DNA from: Acidobacteriota bacterium
GTDB taxonomy: Bacteria; Acidobacteriota; Blastocatellia; Pyrinomonadales; Pyrinomonadaceae
Assembly (NCBI GenBank): GCA_020201365.1
Contig: JAIVGV010000318.1
Location: 1 to 14,749, forward strand
Direction: 5' to 3'
Length of the DNA: 14,749 bases
Part shown: positions 6,275 to 13,373 of the stretch, piece after piece
How the letters are laid out: each line of letters begins with the position of its first letter
Position numbering within the stretch: the stretch's first letter is position 1
The notes under the pieces: model-generated
The model's input: only the letters and a program-made list of their open reading frames with translations
Database searches by the model: none
What the model was told of the DNA's origin: nothing
Translations under genes and position numbers: made by a program

Positions 6275-7639
6275 ATGTCAACTCCCAGCCCCGTCAACAG
6301 CCCAGCCGAGTTCGAGCCGTCCGCCGCCTCGCCGGCCGCCGCGCCGGTGGTCGAGTTCATGAACGACGACGACAAGCGCGTCCTCGTCGTGGACGACGAG
6401 GAGTATGTGCGCGACCTCTTCGCCGACTGCCTGCGCGAGCGCTACCCGTGCGAGACGGCTGCGAGCGCCGACGAGGCGCTGGCGCGGCTCGCCGAAAAAC
6501 CTTTCGCGCTCGTCTTAAGCGACATGATGATGCCCGGTCGCAGCGGCGTGGAGCTGCTGCGCGAGATCGGCGCGCGCCACCCGCGCACCGCCGTCATCAT
6601 GGCTTCCGGCGTTGACCGCACGCAGCGCGTGCTCGACGCGCTCCGGCTCGGCGCATACGACTACGTGCTCAAGCCCTGCGACCTCGACGTGCTGACGACG
6701 ACCGTCGAGCGCGCGCTCGAACGCCGCGCGCTCCTGAACGCCGCGCGCGACTACAAGGCGACGCTAGAGCGGCACAACGAGGAGCTGCGCCGCAGCCGCG
6801 ACGAGCTGCAGCGCCTGCAGTCGCAGATCGTCCAGAGCGAGAAGATGGCTTCGCTCGGCGAGCTGGCGGCGGGCGTGGCGCACGAGCTGAACAACCCCGC
6901 GGGCTTCATCTACGGAAACATGGACATCCTGCGCGAATGCACCGAGAGCGTCGAAACGCTGCTCGCCCTCTACGGCACGCTCACGCTCGCCCCCGAAGAC
7001 GCGGCGCGTGTGCGCGCGCTGAAGGAAAGGATCGGCTACGAGGAGACGCTCGACGATCTGCACTCCATCGTCTCGGACTGCCGCGAGGGCGCCGAGCGCA
7101 TCCGCGACGTGGTGCAGAACCTGCGCACCTTCTCGCGCCTCGACGAGGCGGAATTCAAGAAGGTGGACATCGTCGAGGGGCTGGAGTCAACCGCCCGCCT
7201 CTTGGGTCGCCGCCTGAGCGCGCCGAACGTCACGCTCGTGCGCGACTACGGGGAGTTGCCGCCCGTTGACTGCTTCGCCGGGCAGCTCAACCAGGTCTGG
7301 CTGAACCTGCTCGCCAACGCCGCGCACGCCGTCGCGGACGGGGGCGAGATTCGCGTCTCGACTCGGCGCGAAGGCGACCGCGTCGTCGTGCGCATCAGTG
7401 ACACGGGCTACGGCATCGCGCCCGACAACCTCTCGCGCGTCTTCGATCCGTTCTTCACGACGAAGCCGGTCGGCGAGGGCACGGGGCTCGGTCTCTCCGT
7501 CACCTACGGCATCGTCGAGCGCCACGGCGGGAGCATCGAGGTCGAGAGCCGGCCGGGCGAGGGCACGACCTTCACCGTCTCGCTGCCCGTTGACGTGCGG
7601 CAAGACGCCGCGACCGACAAGGAGTACGAAATCGTATGA
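6275..7639 (+). CDS. Soluble REC-histidine kinase (receiver fused to kinase core)
   Basis: A 454-residue protein with an N-terminal disordered stretch (1-33), a receiver (about 34-150: Asp40/Asp41, phospho-acceptor Asp83, Ser111, Lys133), a coiled coil (about 155-190), a HisKA dimerisation domain with H203 in GVAHELNNP, and a HATPase domain. ATP-binding motifs are the N box (LNLLANAAHA, Asn344/Asn348), G1 DTGYG (376-380), DPFFTTKP (391-398) and G2 GTGLGL (402-407). There is no transmembrane segment or PAS/GAF sensor, so input probably arrives by phosphorylation of its own receiver. The frame is open far upstream, inside the HD-GYP gene, but that part is an Arg-rich shadow. I chose the ATG at 6275; an in-frame ATG at 6359 just before the receiver is also possible, and neither has a strong ribosome binding site. 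It overlaps the next gene by four bases (ATGA). Confidence 0.95.
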   Translation: MSTPSPVNSPAEFEPSAASPAAAPVVEFMNDDDKRVLVVDDEEYVRDLFADCLRERYPCETAASADEALARLAEKPFALVLSDMMMPGRSGVELLREIGARHPRTAVIMASGVDRTQRVLDALRLGAYDYVLKPCDLDVLTTTVERALERRALLNAARDYKATLERHNEELRRSRDELQRLQSQIVQSEKMASLGELAAGVAHELNNPAGFIYGNMDILRECTESVETLLALYGTLTLAPEDAARVRALKERIGYEETLDDLHSIVSDCREGAERIRDVVQNLRTFSRLDEAEFKKVDIVEGLESTARLLGRRLSAPNVTLVRDYGELPPVDCFAGQLNQVWLNLLANAAHAVADGGEIRVSTRREGDRVVVRISDTGYGIAPDNLSRVFDPFFTTKPVGEGTGLGLSVTYGIVERHGGSIEVESRPGEGTTFTVSLPVDVRQDAATDKEYEIV

Positions 7640-8232
7640 GTCATAAGATCATGATCGTTGACGACGAGCCCGCGAACCTGCGCCTGCTCGAACGGCTCTT
7701 CCGCCGCGACTACCAGGTGCTGCTCGCCTCTTCGGGCGAGGAGGCGCTGAAGATGCTCGCCGTGCACGACGTGGCGCTGCTCGTCACGGATCAGCGCATG
7801 CCCGGCATGACCGGCATCGAGCTGTTGAAGCGCACCGCCGAGTTTCGCCCGCAGATGGTGCGCGTCATCCTCACGGGCTACACCGACGTGGGCGCGCTCG
7901 TCGAGGCGATCAACTGCGGGCAGGTTTACAAGTACGTGACGAAGCCGTGGGACAACGACGCGCTGCGCCTCGTCGTCGAGCGCGCGCTCGAACACTACGA
8001 GGCGACGAAGTCGCTCCACGAGCTGGAGCTGACGAACCGCCGCCTGCGCGCGCGCCTCGGGCGCCTCACGAGCACCGTCTTCGCCGCCCTCACCGAGGCG
8101 AACGAGCTGGAAGGCGCCGCGCAATCCGACTTTACTGAGTTGGTCAGGCTAACCGAGATCGAAGACGCGCCGCCCGCGCCGGCGCGCGCGCCGACCGAAG
8201 ATCGCGTGCCCGTCGAATTCATCCTCGCGTGA
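7636..8232 (+). CDS. Receiver-domain response regulator with short helical C-terminal extension
   Basis: A 198-residue protein. The receiver (1-125) has Asp9/Asp10 (MIVDDEP), phospho-acceptor Asp52 (TDQRMPGMTG), Thr80 (ILTG) and Lys103 (VTKPW). A helical, charged extension of about 40 residues follows, then a Pro/Ala-rich tail. No DNA-binding or enzymatic output domain is seen. The YTDVGALVEAIN and YKYVTKPWD segments are typical of receivers in RpfG- and kinase-associated regulators. The ATG overlaps the stop of the kinase gene (ATGA), which predicts translational coupling and makes it the likely direct phosphorylation partner of that kinase. It resembles the minus-strand receiver at 4128. 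Confidence 0.93.
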   Translation: MSHKIMIVDDEPANLRLLERLFRRDYQVLLASSGEEALKMLAVHDVALLVTDQRMPGMTGIELLKRTAEFRPQMVRVILTGYTDVGALVEAINCGQVYKYVTKPWDNDALRLVVERALEHYEATKSLHELELTNRRLRARLGRLTSTVFAALTEANELEGAAQSDFTELVRLTEIEDAPPAPARAPTEDRVPVEFILA

Positions 8233-8329
8233 TCCGCGGCGCGCCCGCCGTCTTCGTCGGTGCCGCCACGCTCGCGCCGCCGAACGCCCCGCACGCTAAG
8301 CTCCGAGCACGCGCGAAGGAACAAGCCCC

Positions 8330-9277
8330 ATGACGCGATCAGTCGTCGCACTCTTCGCCCTACTCCTCCTCGCCGCAGCCTCCGCGGCGCAGACGCCCGA
8401 ACGCGCGCGCCAGCTGCTCGCCGAAGTTGACAAGATCGAAGCCGCGTTGGGCGACGGAGACGCGGCTCACGCCGCGAAGCTCGCCGCGCGCCTGTACGAG
8501 CGCGCACGGGCTTTGCCCGCGGGCGATCTCAGAACCGATCTCGTCGCGGCGGCGCAGAACTACCGGAGCGCGTCCGCCCCGCGCCCCGCGCCCCGCGCAG
8601 AGTCGCAGCCCGTCTCGTGCGAGCGCGAGCGACCGGGCGCTTACCGCCGGCTGTGCGCGTCGCTCCCGACGCGCGACGCCGCGCCGCTCGCCCTCGCGAA
8701 GGCGCGCCTGCACGCGCGGTTCGCGCTCGCGTCCGCCGACAGCCTCGCGGGCGCGCCCGCCGCGCAGACCGCCGCGGCGTTAGGCGAGATGCGCGCCGAG
8801 CGCGTGCTCGATCTCGTGCTCGCGCGTCAGGCGCTCGTCGCGCTCGGAGAGCTTGAGTCGCTGACGAACGCGCCCGCCACGCTCGCCGACTTCGAGCAGG
8901 AGAAGAAGGTCGGCAACGTCACGCCGTCCGAGTTCTCGACCAAGCTCGACGAAGCGTCGCGCACCGTCCGCCAGTCGCTCGCGTGGCTGCCCGAGTCGGA
9001 GTTGAGGTCGGAGATTGACAACGCCCGGCAGTCCTACGCGGACGCGCTCTGGTGGTGGCAGCGCAGCGACCGCCCGCCCGTCGTCAAAGTTACGGCAGGC
9101 GCTTTCGCCGAACAGAACTTCGCCGCGATGAGCCGACTGCCGGACACGGTGCTCGGCTACAACGCCGTCGCCAACGTCCGCCACGCGCGCGACTGCTCGC
9201 GCCGCGCCGGGGCGCGACTCGACGCCGCGCTCGGCGGCGCGGGCTTCGCCGACGCGAAGCCGGGCGAGGGCAGATAG
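8330..9277 (+). CDS. Secreted protein of unknown function (315 aa)
   Basis: No family recognised. Residues 1-20 (MTRSVVALFALLLLAAASAA) form a classic Sec signal peptide, with cleavage likely near Ala19/Ala20, so the mature protein is exported. The rest is mostly helical, Ala- and Arg-rich, with a Pro-rich break at about 80-95. Three cysteines remain (97, 109, 289), and the 97/109 pair could form a disulphide. An aromatic patch WWWQR at 241-245 stands out. AAGGAA sits about ten bases before the ATG. It is about 100 bases downstream of the receiver operon and closed by a strong terminator, so it may be its own unit or the tail of that operon. A true gene is likely from the signal peptide and the terminator placement. 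Confidence 0.85.
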   Translation: MTRSVVALFALLLLAAASAAQTPERARQLLAEVDKIEAALGDGDAAHAAKLAARLYERARALPAGDLRTDLVAAAQNYRSASAPRPAPRAESQPVSCERERPGAYRRLCASLPTRDAAPLALAKARLHARFALASADSLAGAPAAQTAAALGEMRAERVLDLVLARQALVALGELESLTNAPATLADFEQEKKVGNVTPSEFSTKLDEASRTVRQSLAWLPESELRSEIDNARQSYADALWWWQRSDRPPVVKVTAGAFAEQNFAAMSRLPDTVLGYNAVANVRHARDCSRRAGARLDAALGGAGFADAKPGEGR

Positions 9278-9306
9278 AAGTCGCCCGCGGGCAATCAAAA
9301 ACCGAA

Positions 9307-9346
9307 GAAGCCGCCGGTTCGAGCGTGAACCGGCGGCTTTCGCTTT
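9307..9346 (+). terminator. Intrinsic terminator after the secreted protein gene
   Basis: AAGCCGCCGGTTC (9308-9320) pairs with GAACCGGCGGCTT (9327-9339) around a six-base loop: 13 perfect pairs plus a G-T pair, followed by the T-rich TTTCGCTTTT. It lies about 30 bases past the stop codon at 9277, and separates the unknown secreted protein from the ECF sigma cluster. The stem's A-rich left side could give weaker activity in the other direction. Confidence 0.88.
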
Positions 9347-9386
9347 TGCCGTCAACCCGGCGCGCGCCCGCTTCGTAAAAAATGTT

Positions 9387-9418
9387 GTAACTTTGAGCGA
9401 GTCCGCCTGTTTTCGTGG
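9387..9418 (+). promoter_or_regulatory. Candidate ECF-type promoter of the sigma factor gene
   Basis: GTAACTTT (9387-9394) resembles the AAC-containing -35 element of ECF promoters, and CGTGG (9414-9418) a CGT-type -10. The spacing of about 19 is longer than usual. An A-rich stretch (9377-9382) precedes it. The position, between a terminator and the ECF gene, fits autoregulation, which is common for this family. Weak evidence. Confidence 0.3.
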
Positions 9419-9431
9419 TGTAGCGAGTCGT

Positions 9432-9980
9432 ATGGCGAGCCGAGACGAAGAGTTCGCGAGGTTCTTTGCAGAGTTTTATCCGAGCCTCTGCCGCTTCCTC
9501 GAATGCCTGCTCGGTGGCGGGCGGGGCGGCGGCGGCGCGCAGGCGACGACCGCGCAGGACATCGCGCAGGACGCCTTCCTGCAACTCCACCGCGCGGGCT
9601 TCGACAGCTTCCCCGCGGGCGAGGCGCGCTTCTGGCTCTTCCGCGTCGCGCGCAACATGGCTCTGAACGAGCTCGCGAAACGGCAGACGCGCGTGCGGCT
9701 CTTCGACAAGGTGGTTGACAGTTTCCGCGCGCGCGTGCCGAGACCGGACGAGGAGTTCGAGTTGGCGGAGACCAGAGAGCGCGTGGCGGAGATGCTGAAG
9801 CTGCTGCCCGAGCACCAGCGCGCGGCGCTGCTGCTGCGGGAGCAGGAGGAGATGAGCTACCGCGAGATCGCGCAGGTGCTCGACATATCGGAGGCGAAGG
9901 TCAAGGTTGACATCTTCCGCGCGCGCGCCGCGCTCAGAGAGCGCTGGGGCAAGCCACAGAGCGCGGCGGCGAACGGGTGA
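9432..9980 (+). CDS. ECF-family RNA polymerase sigma factor
   Basis: An extracytoplasmic-function sigma factor of 182 residues with only regions 2 and 4. Region 2 is at about 8-85, with the DIAQDAFLQL helix (43-52) and FWLFRVARNMALNELAKR (67-84) for -10 recognition and melting. Region 4 is at about 115-170 with the helix-turn-helix MSYREIAQVLDISEAKVKV for the -35. A glycine-rich insertion (28-36) lies inside region 2. The ATG at 9432 is preferred because the fold starts there; the TTG at 9393 would add 13 residues that match nothing. Neither has a strong ribosome binding site. Its likely partner is the zinc-finger anti-sigma factor at 10707, with a damaged dienelactone hydrolase gene between. 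It belongs to the same-strand run that goes on to the HEAT-repeat proteins. Confidence 0.95.
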   Translation: MASRDEEFARFFAEFYPSLCRFLECLLGGGRGGGGAQATTAQDIAQDAFLQLHRAGFDSFPAGEARFWLFRVARNMALNELAKRQTRVRLFDKVVDSFRARVPRPDEEFELAETRERVAEMLKLLPEHQRAALLLREQEEMSYREIAQVLDISEAKVKVDIFRARAALRERWGKPQSAAANG

Positions 9981-10044
9981 GCGAGTCGGAGTTGTAGTTT
10001 AGGCGATTGGGATCGGTAAACGGTTCGGGAGCTTTTCAGACGCC

Positions 10045-10676
10045 ATGTGTTTCAAGGACGACTGCAACGGGGGCGCGACGGATCGCAGGACTTTCCTGCG
10101 CAGGTTTCCGAGGAGTACATCCCGAACACCTGCGCCGCGCTCGCGCTCGCGGGCTTCGTCGGTCTCGCGCCCAACATCTTCCACCCGCTGCCCGACGACA
10201 CGCCGAACGACAACGAGGTTTACAAAAAGTACATCGGCAACCACACCGAGCTCGACGTGCTCGACGACATACAGGCGGGCGCGAGCTACCTGCGCGCGCA
10301 ATCTTTCGTGAGACCGGGCGGGATGGGCGTCGTCGGCTTCTGCTTCGGCGGTCGGATCGCGATGCTCTTCGCGGCGCGCTCGCGCGAGGTTGACGCGGTC
10401 GTCGCCTTCCACCCCGCGCCGATGAAGGAGGGCGAACTCGCGCGCCTCAGTGTGCCCGTGCAGATTCATCACGGCACGGCGGATCACGCCGTCGCGTTCG
10501 CTGAGTCGCAGAAGCTCGAACAGAGGTTGAAGGCGCAGGGCACGCCCGCCGAGCTGTTCACCTACGAGGGCGCGGATCACGGCTTCCTCGCCTACACGCG
10601 CCCCTTCTACAAGCCCGACTACGCGAAGCTCGCTTGGTCGCGCGCGACACAGTTCTTGCACGAACGTCTGAAATAG
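10045..10676 (+). pseudogene. Dienelactone hydrolase family gene with internal deletion and frame change
   Basis: The ATG at 10045 reads MCFKDDCNGGATDRRTFLRR, a typical start of a Tat-exported hydrolase (twin-arginine DRRTFL motif). From about 10104 the protein likeness moves to another frame, beginning SEEYIPNTCAALALAGFVG and continuing to the stop at 10676. That second part is the alpha/beta-hydrolase body with the catalytic triad intact: Cys99 in GFCFGG, Asp146 in HGTADH and His178 in GADHGF (numbering from a GTG at 10047). What is missing is the hydrophobic part of the Tat signal and the first strands of the hydrolase fold, probably some 60-90 codons judged from family length. A truncated 209-residue product could begin at the GTG overlapping the ATG, but it would lack export and part of the fold. 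Located 65 bases after the sigma gene and 30 before the anti-sigma gene. It could be a true mutation or an assembly error. Confidence 0.8.
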
Positions 10677-10706
10677 CGGACGCCTCCGAACAGAGGTCGA
10701 ACGAAG

Positions 10707-11696
10707 ATGAACTGCGACTGGACGGAAAAGATCTCGCTGCTGATTGACGGCGAACTCGCCGCAGACGACGCGCGCGCCGCCGAGCGACACCTCGCCGGCT
10801 GCGCCGCTTGCAGCCAAGCGCGCGAGGACTTCCTGCTGATGCGCCGCGAGATCAGCGCGTACCGCGTCGCGCCCGATCAGCTCGCGCAACATCAAGCGCT
10901 CAGGAGAATTTTGGGCGCGGGCGCTGCGGCTGCGACCTCGCGCGGCGAGTCGCGCGAGCGTTCGGCGGGCTGGCGCGAGCGTGCTTCGGGCTTGTTCGCG
11001 CTGCCGAGGTTGAGCCCCGCGCTCGCGGGGGCGCTGGCGGCCGCCGACGTCGCGCTCGTCGTCGTCGGCGTCGTGATGCTGCGCAAGCCCGAGCGCGTCG
11101 AAGTCGCGCAGGCGACGAAGCCCGCGACAGGCGCGAGCGCGACGAACAGAGGGAACGCGAACGCGGGCGATGCGCGCGCGCAGAACGCTTCTTTCAAGCC
11201 GCGCCGACCGGGCGCGAACGCGGGCGGGCAGTTGGCGGGGCAGTCGCCGAAGATCGTCAAACGCCTGAAGCTGCCCGTGACGCCGAAGCTCGCGGTCGAT
11301 CCGGCGGAGCTGGTCGAGACGCAGCTCGCCTCGCTCTCGTCGCAGATCGAGCCTAACGATCTGAGCACGGCGCGGCACGTCGAGCAGGCGCAAGTTCTGT
11401 TGCGCTCGTTCCGCAACTCGCGCGCGGGCGGCGAGCCTTCCGCCTCCGACGTCGCCTACGAGAAGAGGCGCGCGGGCGAGCTGCTCTTCCGCAACATCGT
11501 CCTGAGGCGCGAGGCGGAGAGCAAGGGCAACGTCGCCGTCGCGTCGCTGCTCGACAACCTGGAGCCGATCCTGATTGACATCTCGCACCTGCCCGACCGC
11601 CCGGCGCAGGACGACATGCGCGCCATCAACGAGCGCATGAGACGCAAGAACATCGTCGCGATGCTGCAGGTGGCGGACGCCTCGCACATCTACTGA
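10707..11696 (+). CDS. Membrane-anchored zinc-finger anti-sigma factor
   Basis: A 329-residue regulator. The N-terminal zinc-binding anti-sigma (ZAS) motif is complete: Cys3, His28, Cys32 and Cys35 (H-x3-C-x2-C, HLAGCAAC). This cytoplasmic domain would hold the ECF sigma factor inactive. One transmembrane helix lies at about 103-124 (LAGALAAADVALVVVGVVML). The remaining 200 residues would be outside the cytoplasm: a disordered Ala/Asn/Gly/Lys stretch (about 130-190), then a helical domain (about 205-329) without a recognised family that could be the signal-sensing part. AGAGGT is about nine bases before the ATG. The sigma gene is upstream on the same strand, and the exported HEAT proteins that follow are plausible clients or effectors. 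Confidence 0.93.
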   Translation: MNCDWTEKISLLIDGELAADDARAAERHLAGCAACSQAREDFLLMRREISAYRVAPDQLAQHQALRRILGAGAAAATSRGESRERSAGWRERASGLFALPRLSPALAGALAAADVALVVVGVVMLRKPERVEVAQATKPATGASATNRGNANAGDARAQNASFKPRRPGANAGGQLAGQSPKIVKRLKLPVTPKLAVDPAELVETQLASLSSQIEPNDLSTARHVEQAQVLLRSFRNSRAGGEPSASDVAYEKRRAGELLFRNIVLRREAESKGNVAVASLLDNLEPILIDISHLPDRPAQDDMRAINERMRRKNIVAMLQVADASHIY

Positions 11697-11782
11697 GGCG
11701 CACAGCCGACACGACGTCGCGCAGGTTCACCGCAGACCCGGCTAGTTCGGAAACCGAGAGAGAAGGAAGATTGATAAACGTC

Positions 11783-13321
11783 ATGCCGCAAACATTCAAA
11801 CTCATCAGCCGGCGGAACAGTTCGGCGCGCCGCGTCGCGCCGGTCGCCGTCGCCTTGCTCGCCTTCGTCTGCACGTCATTCGCGTCCGTGGGGCGCGGCG
11901 CGGCGCACGCGCTGCCGCAGGACTACTCGCAGAAGTTGGAAAGGTTCGTGCAGCAGTCGGGGGCGACGCCCGCGATGCGCGTCTTCGCCGAGGGGCGCGA
12001 CCTGCTCGACGCGGGCGAGTGGGCGAAAGCCGCCGAGAAGTTCCAGAGCTTCATCAACGCTTACCCGAATGACAAGGACGTTGACGCCGCCTGCTTCTGG
12101 CTCGCCTACTCTTTCAACAAGCAGGGGCGCAAGGGGGAGGCGAAGGCTTGGCTCGACAAGCTCTTCAGAGAGTTCCCGAAGTCCTCCTGGAAGGAGGACG
12201 CGAAGGCGCTCGCCGTCCAACTGGGCGACGCGCAGGCGGTCAAGCGCGGCATCGAGGGCGACGACAACGACGAGATCAAGATCATCGCCCTGCAGAGCCT
12301 CTTCGAGAACAACGAGGAGCGCGCCGTCGAGTACGCCAAGGAGATGCTGCAGAACCCCGCGACGAGCCAGCACATGAAGGAAGCGGTCGTCTCGCTGCTC
12401 GGCTCGCACGGCGGCAAAGAAGTCCTGCCGCTGCTCGTGCAGATCGCGCGCACCGACGCCAACCCGCGCCTGCGCCAGACGGCGATCCACCGCCTCGGCG
12501 AGGAGGGCGGCGAGTCGGTCTTGGGCGATCTGATGTCGATCTACCAGTCGGACAAGGACGAGGGCGTCAAGCAGCAAGTCCTGCACGCGCTCTCGGAGAT
12601 GGAGAGCGCGAAGGCGCGCGAGCTGCTGCTGCAAGTCGCGCGCAACCAGTCGGAAGACCTGCAACTGCGCCTGATGGCGATCCACTGGCTCGGCGAGCGC
12701 GACGACTCGGCGTTCGCAGACCTCTCGCAGATTTACGACTCGGATAGCAACGGGCAGGTTCGCGTCCAAGTCTTGCACGCCTTCAGCGAGATGAACGACC
12801 CGCGCGCCGCGCAGAAGCTCGTCGAAGTCGCGCGCGCTGGCTCCGACCCGCAGTTGCGCGCGATGGCGATCCACTGGCTCGGCGAGAAGGAGAGCGACGC
12901 GGTCGTCGAAGAGCTGATGAAGATTTACGACGCCGACAGTTCGGGCGAGGTGAAGATGCAAATCCTCCACTCGTTCTCCGAGATGCGAAACCCGCGCGCG
13001 AAGGCGAAGCTCATGGACGCCGCGCGCTCGTCGTCCGATCCGGACTTGCGCGCCTCCGCCATCCACTGGCTCGGCGAGGACGACAGCCCGCAGACGGTCG
13101 AGATGCTCGTCCAGCTCTACGACTCCGAGAAGAGTGCCGACGTGAAGCAGATGATCCTGCACGCCTTCTCCGAGTCGCGGCAGAAAGCCGCGCTGCGCAA
13201 GCTCATAGACGTGGCGCGGCGCGACCCGTCCATGGAGCTGCGCAAAGCGGCGATCCACTGGATCGGCGAGAGCCGCGACCCCGAGGCGCTCAAGTTCTTG
13301 GAAGAGATCATCAAGCAGTGA
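11783..13321 (+). CDS. Exported TPR/HEAT-repeat protein (512 aa)
   Basis: A periplasmic or secreted scaffold protein. A signal peptide is clear: Arg-rich start (SRRNSSARR), hydrophobic core VAVALLAFVCTSFASVG, likely cleavage near AHA. Residues about 55-115 look like TPR pairs of the BamD/YbgF type (AAEKFQSFINAYPNDKDVDA, then GEAKAWLDKLFREFP). From about 130 to the end there are HEAT repeats of about 31-32 residues, arranged as alternating types: xIHWLGE units, then xLHxFSEM units. Every repeat has a histidine three residues before the glutamate. The start is uncertain: the ATG at 11783 has GGAAG 13 bases upstream; a TTG at 11771 in frame sits nearer to GAAGG. The TTG would add only four residues. 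HEAT solenoids bind proteins; the partner is unknown. Its neighbour downstream is a paralogue. Confidence 0.9.
   Translation: MPQTFKLISRRNSSARRVAPVAVALLAFVCTSFASVGRGAAHALPQDYSQKLERFVQQSGATPAMRVFAEGRDLLDAGEWAKAAEKFQSFINAYPNDKDVDAACFWLAYSFNKQGRKGEAKAWLDKLFREFPKSSWKEDAKALAVQLGDAQAVKRGIEGDDNDEIKIIALQSLFENNEERAVEYAKEMLQNPATSQHMKEAVVSLLGSHGGKEVLPLLVQIARTDANPRLRQTAIHRLGEEGGESVLGDLMSIYQSDKDEGVKQQVLHALSEMESAKARELLLQVARNQSEDLQLRLMAIHWLGERDDSAFADLSQIYDSDSNGQVRVQVLHAFSEMNDPRAAQKLVEVARAGSDPQLRAMAIHWLGEKESDAVVEELMKIYDADSSGEVKMQILHSFSEMRNPRAKAKLMDAARSSSDPDLRASAIHWLGEDDSPQTVEMLVQLYDSEKSADVKQMILHAFSESRQKAALRKLIDVARRDPSMELRKAAIHWIGESRDPEALKFLEEIIKQ
12482..13270 (+). repeat. Tandem coding repeat of about 192 bp (double-HEAT module)
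   Basis: The word GCGATCCACYG or close variants (encoding AIHW/AIHR) begins at 12482, 12677, 12866, 13058 and 13250. The periods are 195, 189, 192 and 192 bases. Each period encodes two HEAT units, one of the LGE type and one of the SEM type. Low divergence of the AIHWLGE words at DNA level suggests recent expansion or gene conversion within the gene. Confidence 0.8.
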
Positions 13322-13373
13322 CGCGGCGCGGCGATCGTCAAGCCGCGAGACAGTTCGACGAAAGGAATCCGTA

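Noticed and set aside
9999..11687. 562-codon minus-strand frame
   Set aside because: Antisense to the hydrolase remnant and anti-sigma factor; no domain likeness.
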